Origin: Listeria costaricensis
Lineage (GTDB): Bacteria; Bacillota; Bacilli; Lactobacillales; Listeriaceae
Direction of reading: 5' to 3'
Assembly: GCF_900183385.1 (NCBI RefSeq)
Contig: NZ_FXUT01000004.1
Span: 124,001-188,000, forward strand
DNA length: 64,000 nt
In this document: positions 17,251 to 28,043 of the stretch, one piece after another
Layout: every line of letters starts with the position of its first letter
Position numbering within the stretch: the first letter of the stretch is position 1
Position numbers and translations under genes: made by a program
Notes under the pieces: generated by a model
Seen by the model: only the letters and a program-made list of their open reading frames with translations
Databases searched by the model: none
Told to the model about the DNA's origin: nothing

Positions 17251-19179
17251 ATGAGTATGCAAAAACTGCAGATGCCGAGGTGGCGGGAACTGGTACAGCA
17301 GCTTTATTTGAAGATGGACTTCATGAGTGGCGATGAGTTGGCGGATCGTTTGGGTGTCAGTGCTCGCACGATCAGAAGTGATATTCGCATCATCAATGAG
17401 GTCTTGGCGCAGGACGGCAATGGGATCGAATCGGTTCGAGGTGTCGGCTATCTGCTGCATGTGAAAAATGAAGCGGCTATCCGGGAGGTCATTCTGGGCG
17501 ATCATCATGCGCATGCGAATTTGACGATCGTGCCAATGCTGGCAGAAAAGCGTGTGGATTATATCATTCGACTGCTGCTGCTTCAAAATGATTATGTGAA
17601 AATTGACGAAATTGCGGATGAACTGTATGTCAGCAAGTCAACGATTAATGCTGAGATGGTCGACGTAAAGAAAAAACTGGCTGAATGCAAATTGGTGCTG
17701 GAAAAACGGCCGGGATATGGGATTCGCATTTCCGGTGATGAGCTCAATATTCGATTCTGCTTCTCAAAATATCTGCTTACAGAATCGGCGGACGTTTTGA
17801 TTAGTGAAAGTGAGCAGGCCTTTTTTGCAGAAATTGATTTGCAAAGGATCGAGCAGGCGGTGACGGAAAGTATCCAGACCTATAAAATCCAAATGACGGA
17901 CATGGCGGTCAAGAATCTGATCATCCATATTGCGATTGCGGTCAGTCGGGTGCAGGAGAATTGCTACATTGCGACGGGCGATTTGGAGAATATTGAATTC
18001 AACATGCAGGAGCTTCGAGCGGCACAGAATATCTTGCGGCTGATTGAAGTGGGGGAGGGCATTCATTTTCCAGAAAGCGAATTGTCGTATATCTTGCTTC
18101 ACTTGAGTGCCAAGCATATTGCCAAGGATTATGATGACTACCGTGAGCTGATTCTGGTCAACAAGATGCTGGAACATTTGCGGGAACAATTTGCAATCGA
18201 TTTGACGGGCGACAGTCGGCTGCTCAATAATTTAGCCCTGCATTTAAAGCCGGCGATCAATCGGATCAAATTTAATATGAATATTGACAACCCGTATTTA
18301 TCTGACTTGAAGCAGAATTATCCGCTGGCCTTTGAACTGGCACTGGCGGCGAAAAATATATTGGAAGCAGAACTTCATACAGCTGTGAGCGAGGCCGAGG
18401 CGGGCTATATTGCGATTCATTTGTTGTATGCTTTGGATGGACTGGTGCTGGATGGGAAGAAGCGGGTCATTGTTGTGTGTGCTTCAGGGCTGGGGACCGC
18501 GCAGCTTTTGCAAACGAAATTACGGCGCACATTTGCCGAACGGATGGATATTATTGCGGTACAGTCGCTTCAGGAATATGGGCGCCATCAGGTGGCATGT
18601 GATTTTGTCGTTTCAACAGTGCCAATTTCTGACCATGTACAGGAATATGTACAGGTTTCACCGTTTTTATCACCGGCAGATATTCGAAATATTGAGGAGA
18701 TGCTGGCGAGCGGCGCTAGTCGATTACCGTTTCGACCGGAAGAAGTTTTTTCGGAAAAGCTGTTTTTAGTTGCGGAGGATGACTGGGATAAGCAGACGAT
18801 CATTGCCCGCATGGCTGAGCAGCTTGAGCGGGAGGGGATTTGCGCGGAGGATTATTTGGCCTCGGTATGGGAAAGGGAGCTGATTGTTCCGACCTATCTG
18901 GGGAATGGCTTGGCTGTTCCGCATCCGATCAAGGCGGATGTGAAGAGGACGGCGATTGCGGTCTGCGTGGCAAAAGAAGGCGTCATGTGGAACGGTGAGG
19001 AGGAAGCGCGGCTGATTTTCATGCTGGCGGTCAGAAATAAGGAACAGGCGCAGCTTGCCGCGATCTATGAATTGATTAGCGACATCGCCGAGCAGCCCAA
19101 AGTCATGCGGCTACTCCGAGATGTGACAGATTTTTCGACATTTTTGCGGATTGTGGGAGATTTGCAGGATACGAAATAG
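17251..19179 (+). CDS. BglG/LicR-type PTS-regulated transcriptional activator
   Basis: A 642-residue multidomain regulator. In order: HTH_11 (about 10-70, SGDELADRLGVSARTIRSDI), a second Mga-like HTH (about 95-150), PRD1 and PRD2 with their phosphorylatable histidines (LHLSAKH, LALHLKP, IAIHLLYAL), an EIIB-like domain (VVCASGLGTAQLLQTKL, near 408) and an EIIA type 2 domain (GNGLAVPHPIKADV, near 555). Such proteins activate PTS operons according to phosphorylation. Its expected target, the EIIC-EIIB-GH3-EIIA operon at 26367-30638, is now 7 kb away. Confidence 0.92.
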   Translation: MSMQKLQMPRWRELVQQLYLKMDFMSGDELADRLGVSARTIRSDIRIINEVLAQDGNGIESVRGVGYLLHVKNEAAIREVILGDHHAHANLTIVPMLAEKRVDYIIRLLLLQNDYVKIDEIADELYVSKSTINAEMVDVKKKLAECKLVLEKRPGYGIRISGDELNIRFCFSKYLLTESADVLISESEQAFFAEIDLQRIEQAVTESIQTYKIQMTDMAVKNLIIHIAIAVSRVQENCYIATGDLENIEFNMQELRAAQNILRLIEVGEGIHFPESELSYILLHLSAKHIAKDYDDYRELILVNKMLEHLREQFAIDLTGDSRLLNNLALHLKPAINRIKFNMNIDNPYLSDLKQNYPLAFELALAAKNILEAELHTAVSEAEAGYIAIHLLYALDGLVLDGKKRVIVVCASGLGTAQLLQTKLRRTFAERMDIIAVQSLQEYGRHQVACDFVVSTVPISDHVQEYVQVSPFLSPADIRNIEEMLASGASRLPFRPEEVFSEKLFLVAEDDWDKQTIIARMAEQLEREGICAEDYLASVWERELIVPTYLGNGLAVPHPIKADVKRTAIAVCVAKEGVMWNGEEEARLIFMLAVRNKEQAQLAAIYELISDIAEQPKVMRLLRDVTDFSTFLRIVGDLQDTK

Positions 19180-19184
19180 GAAAA

Positions 19185-19224
19185 ACAGGAATCAGGCGGG
19201 AAAAAGTGCTGATTCCTGTTTTTT
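19185..19224. terminator. Bidirectional terminator
   Basis: An 11-bp perfect stem ACAGGAATCAG (19185-19195) with CTGATTCCTGT (19209-19219) is followed by Ts. It lies between the regulator and the convergent membrane protein gene. Confidence 0.85.
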
Positions 19225-19645
19225 AATTAATTGGCGGGTGTTTTTTCAGGTAAAGCAAGTAAGAGAGCCAGGATAAAAGAGCTGACAAACCAGCAATTAG
19301 AAAAGCCGGTTGGACGATTTTGGTAAAGTAGAGCTCGATACCAGCAAAATTATAAATATCCAGCTCAATAAACACCTGCACGCCGAGATTAAAAAGCCCC
19401 AGAACTAAAATTAGTAGCGCAACAAACGGGACCGCTCGATAAGTGCCTGTTTTAAAATGAGGGATTGCGAGACAAACAAGGGAGCCCAGATAGCCAATAA
19501 TCAAGATTGGCTGTGAGTAAAGCATTTGATAGGCTGGTGGGTAGATGGGAAGCCACGTGTTTTCATCTATACCACTGGCCAGCCAAGGGAAGAAGATACA
19601 TATAAACGAGATGATAAAAAACAATATGCTGATTGTTCTACTCAT
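19223..19645 (-). CDS. Four-segment membrane protein
   Basis: A 140-residue protein with four hydrophobic segments (about residues 5-25, 45-62, 72-92, 112-132) and a short basic C-terminus. It has no recognisable family motif. It lies alone on the minus strand between the LicR-type regulator and the sulfatase cassette and may have arrived with the cassette. A sequence one mismatch from a cre site lies upstream at 19678-19691. No function is assigned. Confidence 0.6.
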   Translation of the reverse strand: MSRTISILFFIISFICIFFPWLASGIDENTWLPIYPPAYQMLYSQPILIIGYLGSLVCLAIPHFKTGTYRAVPFVALLILVLGLFNLGVQVFIELDIYNFAGIELYFTKIVQPAFLIAGLSALLSWLSYLLYLKKHPPIN

Positions 19646-19780
19646 AAGTCGACCGCCTTTTCTGTAAATTAATTATATCAAAACGCTTTCTGCTTGTAAA
19701 CGTTGCCATCGCTGGCGAAATAGGGTTTTGATTGTTGCTTTTTAACCTGTTTTAATTAGACTAATCGTAAATAAAATTTC

Positions 19781-19818
19781 GGAAACCGCTTGCATTATTT
19801 CAGGGGAACAGGTAGAAT
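19781..19818 (+). promoter_or_regulatory. Promoter of the sulfatase cassette with overlapping cre-like site
   Basis: TTGCAT (19790-19795), a 17-base spacer and TAGAAT (19813-19818) form a good sigma-A promoter. GGAAACCGCTTGCA (19781-19794) matches 13 of 14 positions of the cre consensus TGNAANCGNWNNCW and overlaps the -35, so CcpA repression in the presence of preferred sugars is likely. Confidence 0.7.
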
Positions 19819-19833
19819 GAAAATGAAATAGAT

Positions 19834-19908
19834 GGATGGTTACTGGTAAAGCAGGCTATACCTTTTTATGCGTGTCAGAAAAGCGCATATGGAGGTATAG
19901 CCTTTTTT
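19834..19908 (+). promoter_or_regulatory. RAT antiterminator element and terminator before licT-type gene
   Basis: The stretch 19834-19863 (core GGTTACTGGTAAAGCAGG) matches the ribonucleic antiterminator bound by LicT/BglG proteins. It overlaps the left arm of a terminator: GGCTATACC (19854-19862) with GGTATAGCC (19894-19902) and six Ts. The two structures exclude each other, the classic arrangement for autoregulated antitermination. Confidence 0.92.
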
Positions 19909-19932
19909 GATGATTAGGAGGTGAGAAACATC

Positions 19933-20763
19933 TTGAAGATCAAAAAAATCTTAAATAATAACGCAGTTTTGGTCGGAAAAGATGGAAAGGATTTTATTTG
20001 GATCGGTGCAGGTCTGGGTTTTAAAAAAAAGCTTGGGCAGGAAGCTGATGAGACAAAGATTGAAAAAGTATTTATTCTTCATCAAAAAAAGGCTGAGGAA
20101 CGATTTTTAAGTTTGATGGAATCAATACCTGTTGAGTATGTTTCGCTGGCTGATAATATTATACTATTAGCCAAAAATGAACTTTCATATGAGTTAAGTG
20201 AAACGCTGTATATTTCTTTGACAGATCATCTGTACAATTTAGTCAAGCTTTATGAACAAGGACTGACAATCAATAACCGCCTTTCCTGGGAAATCAAGAA
20301 ATTTTATCCAAAAGAATTTGAAGTGGGGAAGAAAGCTTTAAGGATGATTGAAGAGCAGGAGAGCCTAGCTTTGCCGGAAGAAGAGGCTGGTAATATTGCC
20401 ATGCACATCATCAATGCTCAAATGACAGATGAATTGGATCAATTGGGAGACGTGCAGTTAACGACCAAAAAAATTCGCGATATTATTGTGCTCATTCGTC
20501 TTTCCAGCAAACGTGAAATCGATGAGGATTCATTAGCATTTGATCGTTTTGTCACCCACTTGCGCTTTTTTTTTCAACGATTGGAGAAGGATAGCCACTT
20601 AAAAGTTGCAAAGGAAAATGTATTATTGAACCATATAAAAGAGCAGTATCAGAAGGTTTATGAAATCATGCTGCTAGTGGAACAATATTTGCAAGTCGAA
20701 CTAAGTGATGATGAGAAAGTGTATTTATCGCTACATATTCAAAAATTAATAGAGAACGATTAG
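19933..20763 (+). CDS. LicT/BglG family RNA-binding antiterminator
   Basis: A protein of about 276 residues: CAT RNA-binding domain (1-55, KILNNNAVLVGKDGKDFIW, GFKKKLGQ), PRD1 (about 65-170) and PRD2 (about 175-276). PRD histidines are seen in SLTDHLYN, IAMHIINAQ and LSLHIQK. TTG 19933 is chosen because the family starts MKI and TAGGAGGTG is 7 bases upstream. RAT/terminator elements lie before and after it, so it controls itself and the PTS cassette in response to EII-dependent phosphorylation. Confidence 0.93.
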   Translation: MKIKKILNNNAVLVGKDGKDFIWIGAGLGFKKKLGQEADETKIEKVFILHQKKAEERFLSLMESIPVEYVSLADNIILLAKNELSYELSETLYISLTDHLYNLVKLYEQGLTINNRLSWEIKKFYPKEFEVGKKALRMIEEQESLALPEEEAGNIAMHIINAQMTDELDQLGDVQLTTKKIRDIIVLIRLSSKREIDEDSLAFDRFVTHLRFFFQRLEKDSHLKVAKENVLLNHIKEQYQKVYEIMLLVEQYLQVELSDDEKVYLSLHIQKLIEND

Positions 20764-20837
20764 GGTGTTACTGGTAAAGCAGGCAAGACTAATAAGGATT
20801 TCTTGAATGAAGTCTTTATATAGTCTTGCTTTTTTTA
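20763..20837 (+). promoter_or_regulatory. Second RAT element and terminator before the EIIBCA gene
   Basis: A second RAT-like stretch (20763-20790, core GTTACTGGTAAAGCAGG) overlaps the stop codon of the antiterminator gene and the left arm of a terminator: GGCAAGACT (20782-20790) with AGTCTTGC (20822-20829) and eight Ts. It makes transporter and sulfatase expression depend on a second antitermination event. Confidence 0.92.
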
Positions 20838-20841
20838 ATAA

Positions 20842-22797
<1,956 letters not shown>

Positions 22798-22807
22798 GGA
22801 GGATAAA

Positions 22808-24292
22808 ATGAAGAAAAATATTTTTCTTTTCGTAGCAGATCAGATGAGAAGTGATGCAATGGGGCACAGCGGGAATCCGGCAGCAATTACACCGAATTTG
22901 GATTCCTTGGTGGAAGAAGGTGTTTCTTTTGAGAATGCTTATTGTCAAAATCCTGTCTGTGTACCTTCCAGAAATAGCTTTCTAACAGGATTCTATCCAC
23001 ATGTGAATGGGCATCGAACCATGCATTATCTGCAAAATGAAAATGAACCTAATATCTTAAAAGAAATGAAGGACAATGGTTATGAAGTTATTTGGATTGG
23101 ACGGAATGATTTTGTACCTGCTACTCGAACAAAAACCGCTTATTGTGATGAGTATTATGATGGTGTGATTGACAGAAATACACGAGACGAAAAAGGAACT
23201 GGGCTCAAGGCACATGATATGAACGAGGCGAGTCAAAAACTCTATGATGAGATGCTTTCGGATGATAATTATTACTCTTTTTACATGGGAAAACTGCCTG
23301 ATGGAGAAGGTTATGGTAAAACAGATTGGAATTGCGTTGAAAAAGCATTAGCATATATTGAAAAACGAGGCAAGGAGAAATCGGATAAACCATTTTTTGT
23401 TTACTGTACATTGATGTTTCCTCATCCGCCATATGCTTGTGAAGATCCGTGGTATTCCAGTATTGATCGTGGGAAGTTGCCCCCTAGAAGGCCAAATATT
23501 CGACAATTGGAAAATAAAGCGAGCATGCTGTATGGCATAAATGAAAAGCAAAATCTTAATGGCTGGACGGAGGCGCGTTTTGATGAATTGCGTGGTACCT
23601 ATTTGGCAATGGTTTCAAGATTTGATTATCAATTAGGCCTAATCCAAGAAAAGCTGAAAGAAGCTGGATTATATGATGATACGAATCTGCTTGTTTTTAG
23701 TGACCATGGTGACTACACAGGGGACTATGCGATTACAGAAAAAGTACAAAACTGTTTTGAAGACCCTATTTCTAATGTGCCACTCTTAATAAAGCCAGCA
23801 AAAGGTATTCCAGTAAAACCGCGTATTTCAAAAGCACAGATTGAATTAGTTGATTTGCCGGCTACAATTGCAGAATTGGCAGGGTTTGAGCTTTCTTATA
23901 CACAATTTGGTCAATCACTTCTGCACGCAGTGGCAGGAGATGAGTTTCATAAAGATGCGGTTTTTTGTGAGGGTGGTCGGATTCATGGTGAGGAGCAAGC
24001 GATGGAGCTAGGGCATGGCTCAGAGTCTATTTATTGGCCAAGGCTAGCAACGCAATATAGTGAAGGACCCGAGCACACAAAAGCCGTCATGTGTAAGATG
24101 GGCAGCTATAAATATGTGATGAGATTGTACGAAACAGATGAATTATATGACTTGGAAAGTGATCCGATGGAGACTAGTAATTTGGCGATAAAAGAAGAAT
24201 ATCAGGAAGTCGCTCAAAAAATGAAAAATAGAGTGGCACAATTTTTTCTGGAAACAACGGATTTTGTGCCAAATAAAAGAGATAAAAGGTAA
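22808..24292 (+). CDS. Cytosolic Cys-type sulfatase
   Basis: A 494-residue alkaline-phosphatase-superfamily sulfatase. Metal ligands are suggested by DQ at residues 11-12 and by Asp299-His300 in FSDHGDYTGD. The activation motif CVPSR (Cys51-Arg55) followed by TG fits conversion of Cys51 to formylglycine. There is no signal peptide, so it acts in the cytosol on an imported, probably phosphorylated, sulfate ester. AAGGAGG precedes ATG 22808, 10 bases after the PTS gene. The next gene encodes its maturase. The substrate is unknown. Confidence 0.93.
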   Translation: MKKNIFLFVADQMRSDAMGHSGNPAAITPNLDSLVEEGVSFENAYCQNPVCVPSRNSFLTGFYPHVNGHRTMHYLQNENEPNILKEMKDNGYEVIWIGRNDFVPATRTKTAYCDEYYDGVIDRNTRDEKGTGLKAHDMNEASQKLYDEMLSDDNYYSFYMGKLPDGEGYGKTDWNCVEKALAYIEKRGKEKSDKPFFVYCTLMFPHPPYACEDPWYSSIDRGKLPPRRPNIRQLENKASMLYGINEKQNLNGWTEARFDELRGTYLAMVSRFDYQLGLIQEKLKEAGLYDDTNLLVFSDHGDYTGDYAITEKVQNCFEDPISNVPLLIKPAKGIPVKPRISKAQIELVDLPATIAELAGFELSYTQFGQSLLHAVAGDEFHKDAVFCEGGRIHGEEQAMELGHGSESIYWPRLATQYSEGPEHTKAVMCKMGSYKYVMRLYETDELYDLESDPMETSNLAIKEEYQEVAQKMKNRVAQFFLETTDFVPNKRDKR

Positions 24293-24368
24293 TCTGAGAT
24301 ACTGCAGACGAAAATATAAAACTAGTTGATAAGACACCAAAAATTGTCAACGGAATAGAGGGGTTTTG

Positions 24369-25472
24369 ATGAAGCAAATTTCTGTGTTGATCAAGCCGGC
24401 TTCATCTTTGTGTAACTTGCGTTGTAAATATTGCTTTTATGCCAATGTAAGTTCATTAAGAGAGGTCCGTTCTTATGGGAAAATGCAAGAAACCATTACG
24501 CAAAAAATGATCGATCAAATTTTTGTAGATTTGGAGGATGGAGATCATTTGACACTTGCCTTTCAGGGTGGGGAACCAATGTTAGTGGGGTTGGATTACT
24601 ACCAGAAAGTGGTTTCTTTTGTGGAAGCGCAGAAGAAAAATGTAGAGGTGCATTATGCGATTCAAACTAATGGGACAATGATTAACAGTCGCTGGTGTGA
24701 ATTTTTTAGAGAAAATGACTTTTTAGTGGGGTTGTCTATTGACGGCCCCGCCTCTTATCATGATTTGAATCGTATTGACGCAAAGGGACAGGGAACTTTT
24801 CAGCGGATATTAAAAAATAAAGGGTTATTGGATCACTATCAAATTGACTACAATGTATTATGTGTGCTGACAGATTCACTGGCGGAAGAGGCAGAAAAAG
24901 TTTTTTACTTTTTAAAGGAGAATCAGATTAACTACATACAGTTTATTCCCTGCTTGGATGATCTAGATGCCAAAGAGTGCAGCAATTATGCTTTGACACC
25001 AAAACGATTTGCTGCTTTTTATCGGCGGATTTTGGATTTGTGGCTAGAGGAATTAGAAAGAGGAAACTATATTAGTATTAAATTATTTGATGATCTATGT
25101 AACCTTTTGGTAAAGCGTCAGGTAACTGCTTGCGGTATTTTGGGGAATTGTCAGATACAATATGTGATTGAAGCCGATGGAAGTGTTTATCCGTGTGATT
25201 TTTATGTGCTGGATGAGTATCGGTTAGGCTACATTCAAGATCAAACTTTACGGGATTTATTTGAACAGGATCGAGGAAAAAAGTTTCTTTGTGAAGGAAA
25301 AATTGTATCTGAAATGTGTAATGATTGCTTCTTTGTAAAGATGTGTCATGGGGGATGTAAACGGATGAAAGATGCAGTATATCTAGACGAAGCAGGTTTT
25401 TGCGGATATCAAGATTTCTTGCGGGTATTTTTACCTAAATTAGATCATATATTGGCATGTGTGCGACGATGA
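24369..25472 (+). CDS. Anaerobic sulfatase-maturating enzyme (radical SAM, anSME)
   Basis: About 367 residues. The radical SAM cluster motif Cys15-x3-Cys19-x2-Cys22 lies in KPASSLCNLRCKYCFY, the anSME signature. Glycine-rich SAM contacts follow (FQGGEPMLVG). The C-terminal SPASM region carries the auxiliary-cluster cysteines (CGILGNCQ, VYPCDFY, CNDCFFVKMCHGGC). The enzyme oxidises the sulfatase Cys51 to formylglycine without oxygen. AGAGGGG precedes ATG 24369; a TTG one codon earlier is possible. The neighbour sulfatase is its obvious substrate. Confidence 0.95.
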   Translation: MKQISVLIKPASSLCNLRCKYCFYANVSSLREVRSYGKMQETITQKMIDQIFVDLEDGDHLTLAFQGGEPMLVGLDYYQKVVSFVEAQKKNVEVHYAIQTNGTMINSRWCEFFRENDFLVGLSIDGPASYHDLNRIDAKGQGTFQRILKNKGLLDHYQIDYNVLCVLTDSLAEEAEKVFYFLKENQINYIQFIPCLDDLDAKECSNYALTPKRFAAFYRRILDLWLEELERGNYISIKLFDDLCNLLVKRQVTACGILGNCQIQYVIEADGSVYPCDFYVLDEYRLGYIQDQTLRDLFEQDRGKKFLCEGKIVSEMCNDCFFVKMCHGGCKRMKDAVYLDEAGFCGYQDFLRVFLPKLDHILACVRR

Positions 25473-26263
25473 CAAGTAGTTTAGTAGGAATTCTCTATTT
25501 TTGTGTGATTGTGATTGCGAATACTGTGGGTGCTGTATCTGGAATGGGCGGTGGAGTGTTGATCAAGCCGATTTTTGATCTTATTGGTGCACATTCTGTG
25601 GCGGCTATTTCTTTTTATTCAACAGTTGCAGTGTTCACGATGTCGATTGTGTCAACTTCACGGCAGTTTACTAGTGGAAGAAAATTCAATTGGAGGATTG
25701 TTACGTGGGTTTCAGCGGGAGCAGTTCTAGGCGGAATTCTGGGAAATTTGACTTTTGAGGGTCTTCTAAAGCTGTTTAAGAGTGATGATATAGTGCAATT
25801 AATTCAAATAGTTTTGACCATATTAACGCTATTATTTGCTTTCTTTTATACGAGATATGATAGGCCTAAGTTTCATTTGCTCTCTACATACTGGTATTTT
25901 TTTTGTGGTTTGCTATTGGGGTTTTTAGCCAGTTTACTGGGAATTGGTGGTGGACCCATCAACGTTTCCCTGCTGATGCTATTATTTGCTTTGCCGATTA
26001 AAGAAGCGACGATGTACTCGATTTGTACAATTTTTTTCTCTCAGCTAGCCAAATTAATCACGATTGGTTTTTCCACAGGTTTTGCTAGTTATGATTTAAC
26101 GGTTTTGTTTTATATTATTCCAGCTGCCATAATTGGCGGGTTGTTGGGAACGAAATTCAGCAACATTCTTTCGGTACAAAAAGTGACGATGGTTTTTCAA
26201 ATCGTGATTCTCTTGGTTCTATTGATCAATTTGTATAATGGCTATCGAATTTTGATGGGATAA
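25469..26263 (+). CDS. TauE/SafE family permease, putative sulfite/sulfate exporter
   Basis: About 264 residues with eight hydrophobic segments in two similar halves, each with a glycine-rich loop (AVSGMGGGVLIKP and LGIGGGPINVSLL), the TauE/SafE (PF01925) pattern. Members export sulfite, sulfoacetate or other anions. ATG 25469 overlaps the anSME stop (ATGA), showing translational coupling. In this operon it is best explained as an outlet for sulfate released by the sulfatase; uptake of a sulfur compound is the alternative. Confidence 0.88.
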   Translation: MTSSLVGILYFCVIVIANTVGAVSGMGGGVLIKPIFDLIGAHSVAAISFYSTVAVFTMSIVSTSRQFTSGRKFNWRIVTWVSAGAVLGGILGNLTFEGLLKLFKSDDIVQLIQIVLTILTLLFAFFYTRYDRPKFHLLSTYWYFFCGLLLGFLASLLGIGGGPINVSLLMLLFALPIKEATMYSICTIFFSQLAKLITIGFSTGFASYDLTVLFYIIPAAIIGGLLGTKFSNILSVQKVTMVFQIVILLVLLINLYNGYRILMG

Positions 26264-26366
26264 ACAGCCCATTTCCGCAATTGAGCTGTTGAAGCGGCAA
26301 AAGATTGGATTTAACTCCTGAAAAGAAAGCGCTACACTTGAGGTAACAACTATAGGAGGGAAGGAA

Positions 26367-27677
26367 ATGAAAAAATTTATTGAAAAATTGAGCTGGATTT
26401 CGCAAAAATTGGGGAATCAGATTCACTTGAAATCCATGCGCGACGGCTTTGCGACGATTTTGCCATTTATTATGTTATCCGGGTTTATGATTTTGATCAA
26501 TAATGTCATTATCAAACCTGATGGCTTTATGTCGAATATTGTTAGTCCTGAAACGCTAACGACCTGGCAGGGGCTAGGCAACAATATTGTGAACGGGACG
26601 CTCGGGATTATCACCATTTTGATTGGTGCCTCGGTTTCCTACTTTCTCGCGCAAAACAGGCAGTTTGATAATCCGTTTGCCCCGGCTCTACAAACGATCG
26701 CGCTGATTATTATTTTTATTCCTACGGTGACAAGTGTTGTGCCGATTGGGGCTGAAAAGGCTGTCGATGTAAGCGGTGTTATTCCAACTGCGCTGACTGG
26801 TTCGGCGGGGATGTTCGTTGGGATTGTCACGGCACTGCTTTCGACGGAGCTGTTTATCAAATTTTCCAAGAGTAGCAAATTTAAAATTAAAGTTTCGGGG
26901 GACAGTGTGCCGCCTGCTGTAATCAAATCGTTTAATGTGCTGATTCCAACGATGCTGACCATTTTGATTTTTGCGTTCGCTTCATTCCTATTGACACTTT
27001 TGACAAGTATCAATATTTACTCGCTGATCAGTACGATTCTGCAAAAGCCGCTGACGTTCCTAGTGACAAGTGTGCCAGGCTTTATTGTGCTAATGACAAT
27101 CTCGCAAATGCTGTATTCGATTGGGATTGCCGGCAGTGGGATCTTAGGGCCGATCATGGATCCCGTGCTGCTGGCCAATATGCAGGACAATATGACGGCG
27201 TTTGCCAATAATGAAGCGATTCCGCATATTATCAATACGACTTTCCGTGATGTATTTGGCGTTATGGGTGGCGGCGGGAATACGATCGCGCTACTGATTG
27301 CCATTTTTATTTGGAGTAAACGGAAGGACTACCGGGAGATTGCAGGGCTTTCGGCGGCACCTGGGCTGTTCAATATCAATGAACCGGTCGTCTTTGGGCT
27401 TCCTATTGTGTACAACTTGAGCTTGATGATTCCGTTTATTATTTCGACGCCGCTTTGCTTGCTGCTGGCCTATATTGCGACCAAGATTCATCTGATTTCA
27501 CCGGTCGTCGTGATGGTTCCGTGGACAACGCCGGTAGTTGCTTCCGGTTTTCTAGCGACAGGTGGGGACTGGCGGGCCGCTGTTTTTCAGGTTTTCTTGA
27601 TCCTGGTCTGCGTCCTTTTATACCTACCATTCTTGAAAGCAAATGATCGAATTAAAATGGGAAGTGAATCAAAATGA
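26367..27677 (+). CDS. PTS lactose/cellobiose-family EIIC permease
   Basis: A 436-residue membrane protein of the Lac family, with about ten membrane segments and the motifs GDSVPPAVIKSF, GGGGNTIALLIAIF and LFNINEPVVFGLPIVYN that contact the sugar. It forms an operon with EIIB (4-base overlap), a GH3 enzyme and EIIA. Substrate is probably a beta-linked disaccharide. GGAGGG precedes ATG 26367. Regulation is probably by the LicR-type gene at 17251. Confidence 0.93.
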   Translation: MKKFIEKLSWISQKLGNQIHLKSMRDGFATILPFIMLSGFMILINNVIIKPDGFMSNIVSPETLTTWQGLGNNIVNGTLGIITILIGASVSYFLAQNRQFDNPFAPALQTIALIIIFIPTVTSVVPIGAEKAVDVSGVIPTALTGSAGMFVGIVTALLSTELFIKFSKSSKFKIKVSGDSVPPAVIKSFNVLIPTMLTILIFAFASFLLTLLTSINIYSLISTILQKPLTFLVTSVPGFIVLMTISQMLYSIGIAGSGILGPIMDPVLLANMQDNMTAFANNEAIPHIINTTFRDVFGVMGGGGNTIALLIAIFIWSKRKDYREIAGLSAAPGLFNINEPVVFGLPIVYNLSLMIPFIISTPLCLLLAYIATKIHLISPVVVMVPWTTPVVASGFLATGGDWRAAVFQVFLILVCVLLYLPFLKANDRIKMGSESK

Positions 27678-27976
27678 AAAAGTTGATGTTAATGTGCAAT
27701 GCGGGGATGTCGACCAGCGTTCTCGTGCGGAAAATGCAGAAGGTTGCGGATGAAAAAGGCATTGAAATCGAGATCTGGGCTATTTCCGAGACGGACTTTG
27801 AAAAAAATTGGCGGAACGCGGAGGCAATTTTGCTTGGGCCGCAAGTAAGCTACATGAAGGATAAGGTGAGTGAGGTCGTGCAGGGGCAGATTCCGGTCGG
27901 TGTGATCGATATTGTGGATTACGGGCGGATGAATGGTGAAAAGGTTCTTGAGCAGGGCTTGGCATTATTAAAATAA
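27674..27976 (+). CDS. PTS lactose/cellobiose-family EIIB
   Basis: A 100-residue cytosolic phosphocarrier. The phospho-Cys is in LMLMCNAGMSTSVLVRKM near the N-terminus; LLGPQVSYMKDKV is a family motif. It overlaps EIIC by 4 bases. It passes phosphate from EIIA (30330) to sugar bound by EIIC. Confidence 0.95.
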   Translation: MKKLMLMCNAGMSTSVLVRKMQKVADEKGIEIEIWAISETDFEKNWRNAEAILLGPQVSYMKDKVSEVVQGQIPVGVIDIVDYGRMNGEKVLEQGLALLK

Positions 27977-28043
27977 CGCGGTTTTCCCGAGTCAGTTGGC
28001 ATCATGGCTCGGGTTCTGCCGTTTTTGAAGGAGAGGAAGCAGG

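Noticed and set aside
26324-26337. cre site before the EIIC gene at 26367
   Set aside because: AGAAAGCGCTACAC has the core but three mismatches to the consensus, so I left it out of the features.
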